Below, in pieces: positions 1-6,569 of a stretch of 6,787 nucleotides of DNA. A model generated the notes under the pieces. The model made no database searches, was not told the origin of the DNA, and saw only the letters and a list, made by a program, of their open reading frames with translations. The stretch is from Candidatus Poseidoniaceae archaeon (GTDB taxonomy: Archaea; Thermoplasmatota; Poseidoniia; Poseidoniales; Poseidoniaceae): the NCBI GenBank assembly GCA_023254445.1, contig JALRLN010000070.1:1-6787 (forward strand). The letters run 5' to 3'. The translations under genes were made by a program, and so were the position numbers. Numbering within the stretch: the first letter of the stretch is position 1; each line of letters begins with the position of its first letter.

Positions 1-2
1 AG

Positions 3-506
3 CGGCACCTTGTCAAGCAGCGGGACCAGCGCGCAATGATCGAATTCGGTCGCCGACTACGACGCCGACGCGCCGTGCCAAGCATCGACAACACGCCGAT
101 TGGGACCCATTTGCTCTTGACGGGCCTTTTGTTGACCGTGAACGGCATTGTGCTTGACATTGGCCTCCCTGCATGGCTCGTAGAACGTTCGGAACAGGCC
201 CCAGAACGCCGCACGCTGGCTCGCTTGCAGCGCCGAGCGGCACGCATGGACCGGGCCAAGGCACCACGAACCAAACCTCTTGGAAAGGGGTGGTGGCTCA
301 AGCGAGAGGACACTTCCGGTCCCGAGCCGGTACTCGAACGGCTGATTGGCCCTTCTGCGTACCGAGGCCGGACCGCGGCTGTCCAGGTCAAAGGACGGCT
401 TGGTGGGTCCATGGCTACGGGCGTCACGAAGAAAATCTCAGTTGCAGACCTTGACCTCAGCGGGCGTGGTATTCCTTCAAACACCCGTCGTTCTGAACGA
501 TTCTGA
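3..506 (+). CDS. Hypothetical arginine-rich protein with one hydrophobic segment, 5' end cut by window
   Basis: The frame is open from the left edge to TGA at 504-506 (167 residues), so this is probably the C-terminal part of a longer protein. The first internal ATG is at 36, but I see no clear ribosome binding site before it, so I did not take it as the start. Third codon positions are mostly G or C, like the genes downstream, which supports real coding. The visible part starts with an arginine cluster (GRRLRRRRA), then a hydrophobic stretch at visible residues 32-60 (TPIGTHLLLTGLLLTVNGIV and onward) that could be one transmembrane helix. A basic, charged region follows with about 25 arginines overall, ending in TRRSERF. 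I recognise no family or catalytic motif. It could be the cytoplasmic tail of a multi-spanning membrane protein. The 109-base gap and the promoter that follow suggest it is not in the downstream operon. Confidence 0.55.
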   Translation, partial: RHLVKQRDQRAMIEFGRRLRRRRAVPSIDNTPIGTHLLLTGLLLTVNGIVLDIGLPAWLVERSEQAPERRTLARLQRRAARMDRAKAPRTKPLGKGWWLKREDTSGPEPVLERLIGPSAYRGRTAAVQVKGRLGGSMATGVTKKISVADLDLSGRGIPSNTRRSERF

Positions 507-507
507 G

Positions 508-537
508 CCCTGCCCCCTCCCTCTCAACCTCCCCGCC
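508..537 (+). other. C-rich, G-poor tract just after the upstream stop codon
   Basis: Immediately after the TGA at 504-506 the + strand is almost all pyrimidine, with C-runs at 508-510, 513-517, 519-521 and 531-534. The transcript would be unstructured and C-rich here, and the opposite strand carries four G-runs of three or more. There is no T-run, so it is not a standard archaeal U-rich terminator. It lies where the upstream gene's 3' untranslated region should be. A function in transcript end formation is only inferred. Confidence 0.4.
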
Positions 538-571
538 GTGCAGCGGTTTCCTCCAAACATCGTGCATGAAG

Positions 572-580
572 TTCTATAAC
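572..580 (+). promoter_or_regulatory. Probable archaeal TATA box for the 616-6787 operon
   Basis: TTCTATAAC lies about 40 bases upstream of the ATG at 616, in the only sizeable intergenic gap of the window. Archaeal transcription normally starts about 25 bases downstream of the TATA centre, which would be near 600 and give a leader of roughly 15 bases. It is the most AT-rich patch in an otherwise GC-rich gap. I see no convincing purine-rich BRE directly upstream. In a bacterial host the same bases could act as a -10-like element, but no good -35 partner is visible. Confidence 0.4.
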
Positions 581-589
581 CGGAGCGGA

Positions 590-607
590 GCACCGAAGGG
601 TGCGGAG
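590..607 (+). promoter_or_regulatory. Leader hairpin abutting the Shine-Dalgarno GGAG of the large surface-protein gene
   Basis: GCACC at 590-594 pairs perfectly with GGTGC at 599-603 around a GAAG loop. GGAG at 604-607 follows directly and sits 8 bases before the ATG at 616, a good Shine-Dalgarno spacing. CGGAG occurs three times here: 581-585, 586-590 and 603-607. The frame of the large gene has a TAA at 577-579 and no ATG, GTG or TTG between it and 616, so ATG 616 is the first possible start. The stem has only 5 base pairs, and if transcription starts near 600 it would not be fully transcribed, so a regulatory role is uncertain. Confidence 0.35.
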
Positions 608-615
608 TCGTTGCC

Positions 616-3600
616 ATGGGGCTGAATCACAATCAAATGGCCTACGTTGCCATTGTCTCGACGCTCATCTTCGGTTCGCTGTTCGTTGGCATCAGCGGCT
701 ATTGGCAGACGAACGAACGCGTGGGCGACTTCGTCAGTGCCGCAGACGACGACCTCGTGGGCGACGGGTCAGCCGCAGAAGAGACCCTCGACTCGGACGG
801 GGATGGCCTGCCTGATACGTTGGAAATGTCTCAATACGGCACCGACGTCAACGACCCGGACACCGACGGAGACGGGATGTCGGACGGGTGGGAAGTGGAC
901 CACGGCCTCAATCCCTTGGACAACGGTGAGTCCGACGATATCGTCACGGATCCCGGCACGTCTGACGACGTTGAAGATGCAAGCGAGCAAAACGAGACCG
1001 ATGCTTGGCCAGACCCGAACGATGGACCGAACGGAGATCCAGACCGGGACGGCCTCACCAACACCATGGAGCAGGAGCTCGGAACCGACCCTCAGCGCGC
1101 GGACACGGACAACGACGGCTTGAACGACCGTTGGGAGGCCACCCACACCTACGAAGCAACCTCCCCTGAAGGCATCATCGTGATGTTCAATCCGCTTTCA
1201 GGAAACTGGGATTGCCCCCTCCTGGACCCCGGAACGGAAGAAGCGCTCCAAGACCGCTACGACGACGATGAAGAAACTCCCTCGTGGTCCGAACTCGGAA
1301 ACGCCTTGGGGGAACATTCTTGCGACAGCGTCCTCGACAGTGACGACGACGGGCTGCCGAACTGGGTCGAGGAAGGCTACGGCACCGATCCGACCTCCCG
1401 TGATTCGGACATGGATTTGATCGAGGACATTGTCGAAGTGTCGGGTGAGTTGGTCGAACTCTTCGTCGGCACCGGCGAGGATTGCAACGTGCCCCTTATC
1501 ACCTCCATCAGCCGCGTTGCCCCCTTCCAAAACATGGAACCGACCTGGTTCCTTCAGGACATGGACGGCGATGGGCTGCTGAACGGTCCATCGGATTGGG
1601 ACACCGACGGCGACGGTATGCCGGACGGTTTCGAGTTCTGTTATTCCCACGCAAACGTCCATCCCACTGGAGCGACCGACGAACTGCTGAACCCAGCCAA
1701 CGCCTCGGACGCGTACGGTGATTGGGACGAGGACGGCCTGAACAACCTCGAAGAATACCGCGTTGCAGAGGCATTCGGACCAACCAACTTCACCTCGCCA
1801 TGGCGTGTCGACACCGACCTTGATGGCATGCCCGATGGGTGGGAATCGAGCAACGGCCTCCACCCGCGCGACGGCAGCAACGGCGACGAAGACCCCGACC
1901 GAGATGGCTGGGACGCTGACGGCGACGGTGCAGTCACCTATCCTGAACTGGTCAATTCCGTGACCGTCATTGGCGTTGATGTGGACCTCGACGAATGGGT
2001 CACGGCCAACCAAACCGTCGCCCGAGGCCAGGTGACCTTGGCCGGTGGAAACAAGCAAACCGTGGTGCTTGCCGCTCCGGTTGACGGCTACGTGTACGCC
2101 ATTCACGTAGGACTTGGCGACGTGATCGAATCTCGGCTTGATGTCTGGATGGAAATTGTGGAACCGGAGGAGCAGTTCACGAACGTGATGGAATACAACG
2201 CCCGTGACCGTGACGGCGACGGCATCGTAGACGGCCGCTCCACGGACCCTCTGGTGGCCGACACCGACGGTGACGGTCTGATCGATGGAATCGAAGTCAT
2301 GGGATGGGAAATCCTCGTTGTCAACGTCGGTGTTCAGCGCGTGCACGTCACCAGCGACCCCGGCCTGTACGACACCGATGCCGATGGCCTTTCGGATTTC
2401 ACGGAATTTGACAGCCTTTGCGACATGGGGTCGAACGCGTCCAACCCGGACACGGACGGCGATGGCTTGGGCGACCAAGCCGAAGCGCTTTCAGGATTCA
2501 TGTGGGAAGGTGAATCGTACTTCACGGACGCGTGCATGTTCGATACCGACAACGATGGTCTTGAGGACGGGGAAGAGGTGATTGCAGGTCAGGACAATTT
2601 CTTGACGCACGCCAACAACTCAGACACGGACGCAGACGGGCTGAAAGACGGGGCAGAAGTGCTCTTCGTGCCACGACCCTTCCAGAAGCCGACGAACCCT
2701 CTGATCAACGACACCGATGCAGATGGCATGCTCGATGGCTGGGAGATGCAGGTTAAGTCTGCCGAAGACAACACCAATTCCCACAGCCTTTGGGTTGCGG
2801 CGAGCACATGGAATCGACCTGGCTGCGAGTCCTCGCAGAACAACAACTGCCTCATGGAACCTGGTGGATACATGTGGCAAAACTACCTGGGCGGTTTTGT
2901 TCTTGAGGCAAAATTCGAAATCTGGGAGATGAACCTCAGCGGATTCACCATCCCGTCGAACCCGCTGTGCAACGGTTGCAACGCCCGTTGGGCCCTCGAC
3001 CCATCGCTTGATTCCTTGGCCGACGCTGAATACGACGTCGACAACGACTCCTTGATGAACTCCGCAGAAGCACCAGACCGATGGAACACCAACCCAGTGG
3101 ACGACGACACCGACCAGGACCGACTCCCCGACGGCTGGGAAGTCAAGTACAGTCAGTTGGCCCTCATCCGAGGCCTGGCGGACAACATTTCGCTAGCGTC
3201 GTCCGGTGCGCGTGGTGTGATGGACCCATCGATGCCGGACAGCGACCTTGACGGGATTGAGGATGGAGAGGAAGATCCAGACCACGACGGCCTCAACCGC
3301 TCTGGCCTGATCAAGAAGTACTGTCCGGGTTACAACGATCCTACGAACAGCGCCTGCCACATTGACCCGTCGTCACCCGATGGAGTCCGCTTCTACGATA
3401 ACCTGGAGAACTACACGAACTTCGAAGAATTCCAAAACGGGACGGACCCGGTCACCAACGACAGCGACGGCGACCAGTGGAACGATGGCCCAGAAGTGTA
3501 CTATCAGGACCACGACGAGGACGGCATGGCCACCGGCTGGGAATACCACTTCGAATTCGACCCAGACGATGCCGCGGACCGTATGGTGGACACCGATGGC

Positions 3601-3702
3601 GATGGGCACGTGAACTACTGTGAGTACAAGTGGGACACGAACCCCCGGAACCCGGTGTCCTTCCCCGGTCAGGGACAACTCTGCGACCCGTTTAGCGAGT
3701 GA
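616..3702 (+). CDS. Giant aspartate-rich surface protein with about 26 Ca-binding TSP3/EF-hand-like repeats
   Basis: The product has 1028 residues. A hydrophobic segment at residues 9-28 (AYVAIVSTLIFGSLFVGISG) is an uncleaved anchor or a signal sequence; no basic residue precedes it, so orientation is uncertain. The rest carries repeats of D-x-D-x-D-G-x-x-[DN]-x-x-E starting near residues 59, 82, 141, 163, 241, 263, 315, 329, 369, 399, 426, 433, 531, 549, 586, 612, 643, 670, 699, 807, 831, 875, 887, 949, 965 and 992, often preceded by GTDP or TNP and followed by DGWE. This is the pattern of bacterial thrombospondin type 3 repeats, which bind calcium and form stiff extracellular rods. About 160 residues are Asp and only about 9 are Lys. 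There are 14 cysteines and about a dozen N-x-S/T sequons, both fitting an extracytoplasmic protein. Non-repeat inserts lie at residues about 443-525 and 711-805. No C-terminal anchor or catalytic motif is visible. The next gene starts 12 bases after the stop. An adhesin, matrix or S-layer-associated role is inferred. Confidence 0.93.
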   Translation: MGLNHNQMAYVAIVSTLIFGSLFVGISGYWQTNERVGDFVSAADDDLVGDGSAAEETLDSDGDGLPDTLEMSQYGTDVNDPDTDGDGMSDGWEVDHGLNPLDNGESDDIVTDPGTSDDVEDASEQNETDAWPDPNDGPNGDPDRDGLTNTMEQELGTDPQRADTDNDGLNDRWEATHTYEATSPEGIIVMFNPLSGNWDCPLLDPGTEEALQDRYDDDEETPSWSELGNALGEHSCDSVLDSDDDGLPNWVEEGYGTDPTSRDSDMDLIEDIVEVSGELVELFVGTGEDCNVPLITSISRVAPFQNMEPTWFLQDMDGDGLLNGPSDWDTDGDGMPDGFEFCYSHANVHPTGATDELLNPANASDAYGDWDEDGLNNLEEYRVAEAFGPTNFTSPWRVDTDLDGMPDGWESSNGLHPRDGSNGDEDPDRDGWDADGDGAVTYPELVNSVTVIGVDVDLDEWVTANQTVARGQVTLAGGNKQTVVLAAPVDGYVYAIHVGLGDVIESRLDVWMEIVEPEEQFTNVMEYNARDRDGDGIVDGRSTDPLVADTDGDGLIDGIEVMGWEILVVNVGVQRVHVTSDPGLYDTDADGLSDFTEFDSLCDMGSNASNPDTDGDGLGDQAEALSGFMWEGESYFTDACMFDTDNDGLEDGEEVIAGQDNFLTHANNSDTDADGLKDGAEVLFVPRPFQKPTNPLINDTDADGMLDGWEMQVKSAEDNTNSHSLWVAASTWNRPGCESSQNNNCLMEPGGYMWQNYLGGFVLEAKFEIWEMNLSGFTIPSNPLCNGCNARWALDPSLDSLADAEYDVDNDSLMNSAEAPDRWNTNPVDDDTDQDRLPDGWEVKYSQLALIRGLADNISLASSGARGVMDPSMPDSDLDGIEDGEEDPDHDGLNRSGLIKKYCPGYNDPTNSACHIDPSSPDGVRFYDNLENYTNFEEFQNGTDPVTNDSDGDQWNDGPEVYYQDHDEDGMATGWEYHFEFDPDDAADRMVDTDGDGHVNYCEYKWDTNPRNPVSFPGQGQLCDPFSE
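2203..2736 (+). repeat. Densest block of in-frame Asp-rich repeats (coding)
   Basis: Within the large surface protein, residues 531-707 hold seven repeats starting at 531, 549, 586, 612, 643, 670 and 699, the later ones spaced about 26-31 residues apart. At the DNA level the core recurs as variants of gacaccgaYgsNgayggc. Synonymous differences between copies (gac/gat, ggc/ggt/ggg) show that the repeats are diverged and held by protein selection, and are not a recent tandem DNA expansion. Confidence 0.8.
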
Positions 3703-3714
3703 GGCGACCCACAG

Positions 3715-5193
3715 ATGACCCGACGGTCAGCCTACCTGACCGTCGTTCTGTTGGCCTGCTCCATGTGGTCCACAGTTCCATCGGTCGGCGCGGACCCAGT
3801 GAACCGTGGCGTGCATTTTGACCAGATTCAGGGATTCTCCGTGAGCGGCGATGTCCTGGACGTCAGTGGTTGGAGCACCACGTCCCTCGATGAGGTCACA
3901 TGGTACCTCTTTGACCTCGACACACAAGAACGACTTGTGGAGGGCGGGTTCCTCGATCACGTGCTCCCAGACGGAGAAGACCGTTGGACGTGGGACCTCG
4001 GCGTGAACGTTTCCGGCGTCGATTGCACATGTGCTCTTCATGTGGTTGCGGGGGAATCCGTATCGCTCATCGTCGTCTACATTGGTTCTCCGACGTCTTG
4101 GCGGCCTGTGTGGAACAAGGCCCCACCGGGCTTCATTCCGATGGTCGACGGGGCCAACGCGACGTTGCTGCTCGACATTATCTTCCCACCCGGGCGAGGC
4201 GCCGAGTTGAACGCTCACGGCCTTCGCTGCCCTTCCACCGCGAACGGCGTTTGCCAAGGTGAAGCCGAACCGTTCTCCGTTCCTGTGGTTCCAGACGGGG
4301 CCGGCTACCACCTTGACCTTCGATGGTCAGCGTGGTCAACGAACAGCCTTTGGAACATCTCATCCTTTGCTGTGACCGACACCTTGCTGGCGTCGACCAA
4401 GACCGTCACCATGGTGCTGCTGCTCGACGATGACATCCCATCGGTGACCATCGATGCACCTCAAGTCGGAATGAAGGATGCCATGGTTCGGGTGGCCTTG
4501 GATGCACAAGATGTGGACAGTGGTCTTGTGGAGGTGGTGTCCACCTCGGTCCGCTCACCGTCCGGCGCCTACCTCGAGGCATCCGACATCTCCTTCGATG
4601 GGACGACGGTACGGTTTGTCCCGACAACATCTGGCGTGTGGATGGTGCATGCAGAGGTGGTTGATGCTGTAGGTCACCGGAACGAGAGCCAAGCTGAGGT
4701 GTCCGTCCGCAACCTGCCGCCTGAGCTCGACCTACGACTCGACGGTGGACGAATTGTCTCTGGCGAGCAAGTCACACTACCTGCCGCATCGTCGTTTGAA
4801 CTCAACGCATCCCAATCCACCGATACCCCGTCCGATGTTCACGCCTTGACCTTCGTCTGGTGGGTGAACGAAGACACCAGAATTGTGGATCGATCCTACC
4901 TCACCCAAGACGATTTTTCAGATTCGGGCGTCCATGCAGTTCGCGTCGAAGTTGTGGACGGCGAGGGCGCGAGCTCCGAAGTCGCATTCTCGTTGACGAT
5001 CGAAGAACCAGAAACTCGATCGCTGGGCGAACAGCGGTGGTTTGGTTCCTTGTCGCTTGTGGTTTCCGTGACCGTTCTTGGATTGCTTGTCGTTGCGAAA
5101 CGAGCGATGGAGCAGGAGGAGATTCCAACGTGGCCAGGCGCAGGCGTGGACCACGATGATTCGGGAGCAACGGTTGATAGGGCTGAGGCCTGA
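3715..5193 (+). CDS. Type I membrane protein with Ig/PKD-like extracellular domains
   Basis: The product has 492 residues. Residues 1-26 form a classic signal peptide: basic MTRR, a hydrophobic core, and a VGA cleavage site before DP. Residues about 27-235 are a beta-rich region with no family I recognise, containing four cysteines (104, 106, 172, 180). Residues about 240-333 look like an Ig-like domain ending in SGVWMVHAEVVDAVG. Residues 334-430 look like a PKD-type domain, with SSFELNASQSTD near its start and DSGVHAVRVEVVDGEG near its end. One transmembrane helix lies at 443-461 (WFGSLSLVVSVTVLGLLVV in its core), followed by AKR and an acidic tail of about 30 residues, so the bulk is outside the cell. 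The start is 12 bases after the preceding stop, and TGAGG at 3700-3704 overlaps that stop as a Shine-Dalgarno candidate. The spacing suggests co-expression with the repeat protein, perhaps as its membrane-anchored partner. Binding partner and ligand are unknown. Confidence 0.93.
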   Translation: MTRRSAYLTVVLLACSMWSTVPSVGADPVNRGVHFDQIQGFSVSGDVLDVSGWSTTSLDEVTWYLFDLDTQERLVEGGFLDHVLPDGEDRWTWDLGVNVSGVDCTCALHVVAGESVSLIVVYIGSPTSWRPVWNKAPPGFIPMVDGANATLLLDIIFPPGRGAELNAHGLRCPSTANGVCQGEAEPFSVPVVPDGAGYHLDLRWSAWSTNSLWNISSFAVTDTLLASTKTVTMVLLLDDDIPSVTIDAPQVGMKDAMVRVALDAQDVDSGLVEVVSTSVRSPSGAYLEASDISFDGTTVRFVPTTSGVWMVHAEVVDAVGHRNESQAEVSVRNLPPELDLRLDGGRIVSGEQVTLPAASSFELNASQSTDTPSDVHALTFVWWVNEDTRIVDRSYLTQDDFSDSGVHAVRVEVVDGEGASSEVAFSLTIEEPETRSLGEQRWFGSLSLVVSVTVLGLLVVAKRAMEQEEIPTWPGAGVDHDDSGATVDRAEA

Positions 5194-5194
5194 C

Positions 5195-5198
5195 AGGA
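5195..5198 (+). promoter_or_regulatory. Weak ribosome binding site for pepP
   Basis: AGGA lies only 4 bases before the ATG at 5203, closer than usual. A second candidate, GAGG at 5185-5188, lies inside the end of the preceding gene 14 bases from the start. Neither spacing is ideal, so translation may depend on coupling to the gene that ends at 5193. Confidence 0.35.
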
Positions 5199-5202
5199 AA
5201 TC

Positions 5203-6567
5203 ATGTTCACCGAGGTGTTCGCTGACCTCCCCCCGGCTCCGGCTCCCCTCTCGGCTGAGGAATTTAGATCTCGACAAGACCGCCTCACTTCTGGGCTGTC
5301 CACCGACACGCTCCTCATCGTGCCTTCCCCTCCTGAGCGCGTCCATTCGAACGACGTGCACTATCGGTACCGCACCTCATCCGATTTGCTGTACTTGACG
5401 GGATGGGAAGACCCTGACGCAACAGCGTACGCGGTTCACAAGGACGGTGCATGGAGATGGGGACTTTTCGTTCAGCCAAAAGACACCTTGATGGAAATCT
5501 GGGAAGGGCGCCGACCCGGGATTGAGGGTGCCTTGGCTAAAGGCATCGTGGATGAAGCGCACAGCGCTCAGGACGTGTCCTCGGTGCTGGCTCCATTGAT
5601 CGATTCATGCAAGGTCGTGATGCTCAGGCGAGGGGTGAACAACGAGGTTGATGCGTTGGTGGACGCCCATGTCCTCGGACGTTCGCGCGCTCGACAACGC
5701 CACGGAACCGGTCCAATCACCATCGAAGACCCCTCCTCCCGGTTGTCGGAATTACGGCTTCGCAAGACAGAGGCCGAAGTCGCATGGATGCGCCATGCTT
5801 CGAACATCTCTGCGCGGGCCCACGTTGCAGCCATGCGGATGCCTCCGTCGGGCCTGAACGAACGGCACCTTCAGGCCGTGATTGAGGGCGCCTTTGTGTA
5901 CGGTGGAGCGAGCGGCTGGGCGTACCCATCCATCGTCGGTTGTGGTGAAAATGCGACCATCCTGCATTACACCGTCAACGACTCACCATGTGCCGAAGGG
6001 GACATTGTGCTGATCGATGCAGGTGCAGAAGTCCACGGGTATGCCTCCGACATCACCCGTTCCTGGCCAGTCGGAGGTCGATTCAACGACGCCCAACGTG
6101 AGATTTACTCCATCGTGCTCGCAGCGCAAGAGGCAGCCATCGCCGAATGCAAGGTTGGGCGTCCGTCGGACGCTCCACATGCTGCCGCTCGCCGCGTCCT
6201 CGCGGAGGGGCTCATCGCACTCGGTGTGATCGACCAAGCCTTGGAGGATGCCCTTGATGCGGACCATGGTCAGTTGGCACAATGGTACATGCACGGAACC
6301 GGCCACTGGCTGGGCCTCGACGTCCACGACGTGGGTGTGTATTCCCCGGGAGGGGCCGCTCGACCGTTTGAGTCAGGCATGGTCATCACGGTGGAGCCAG
6401 GGCTCTATTTTGGCGCTTGGCGACCCGACGTGACCTGCCCTGAACGCTATGCAAACATCGGCATTCGAATTGAAGACGACGTGCTGATCACGGACGATGG
6501 GCCTGTCGTCCTGACCGCCGATTGTCCAAAAACGATCGAGGAAATCGAGGCCATCATGGGGTCTTGA
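5203..6567 (+). CDS. pepP: Xaa-Pro aminopeptidase (aminopeptidase P, peptidase family M24B)
   Basis: This enzyme removes an N-terminal residue from peptides whose second residue is proline, using two metal ions, usually manganese; it is probably cytoplasmic since no signal peptide is seen. Length is 454 residues against 441 for E. coli PepP. The N-terminal AMP_N-type domain spans about residues 15-170 and includes YRYRTSSDLLYLTGWEDPDA (55-74). The catalytic pita-bread domain follows from about 185. By motif match to E. coli PepP the metal ligands are all present: Asp272 in IDAGAE, Asp283 in SDITRSWP, His364 in MHGTGHWLGLDVHD, Glu398 in VEPGLY and Glu424 in IRIEDD. Supporting histidines are seen at 255 (ILHY), 367 and 375. 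It begins 9 bases after the membrane protein gene and ends 2 bases before the next gene. A role in recycling proline-containing peptides is expected from the family; a link to the surface proteins is not shown. Confidence 0.95.
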   Translation: MFTEVFADLPPAPAPLSAEEFRSRQDRLTSGLSTDTLLIVPSPPERVHSNDVHYRYRTSSDLLYLTGWEDPDATAYAVHKDGAWRWGLFVQPKDTLMEIWEGRRPGIEGALAKGIVDEAHSAQDVSSVLAPLIDSCKVVMLRRGVNNEVDALVDAHVLGRSRARQRHGTGPITIEDPSSRLSELRLRKTEAEVAWMRHASNISARAHVAAMRMPPSGLNERHLQAVIEGAFVYGGASGWAYPSIVGCGENATILHYTVNDSPCAEGDIVLIDAGAEVHGYASDITRSWPVGGRFNDAQREIYSIVLAAQEAAIAECKVGRPSDAPHAAARRVLAEGLIALGVIDQALEDALDADHGQLAQWYMHGTGHWLGLDVHDVGVYSPGGAARPFESGMVITVEPGLYFGAWRPDVTCPERYANIGIRIEDDVLITDDGPVVLTADCPKTIEEIEAIMGS

Positions 6568-6569
6568 CC

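Noticed and set aside
13..267. An 84-codon minus-strand open frame opposite the first gene
   Set aside because: Its composition is low in information (Pro, Cys, Arg, Gly-rich) and the + strand frame is open across the whole region with better codon use.
637..639. Alternative start at the second Met (residue 8) of the large surface protein
   Set aside because: GGGG at 618-621 could serve as a binding site for it, but ATG 616 has a better placed GGAG and is the first available start. The choice changes only seven residues and leaves the hydrophobic segment intact.
1198..2478. A 426-codon open frame on the minus strand inside the large surface-protein gene
   Set aside because: It is an antisense shadow: the reverse of the repeated Asp and Gly codons is open and gives monotonous Val/Ala/Gly-rich sequence. 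It has no recognisable motif, while the + strand frame carries clear repeats.
790..3624. A CRISPR array or tandem DNA repeat suggested by the recurring gacaccgac-like words
   Set aside because: The words are in one reading frame, vary at synonymous sites and have irregular spacing; they encode Asp-rich protein repeats, not identical direct repeats with spacers.
3727..4311. A 194-codon minus-strand open frame opposite the type I membrane protein
   Set aside because: The + strand frame has a signal peptide, domain motifs and a membrane helix; the antisense product has none and no promoter or binding site was seen for it.
4896..5361. Overlapping minus-strand open frames across the 5193/5203 gene junction
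   Set aside because: They run opposite two well-supported genes and show no family features.
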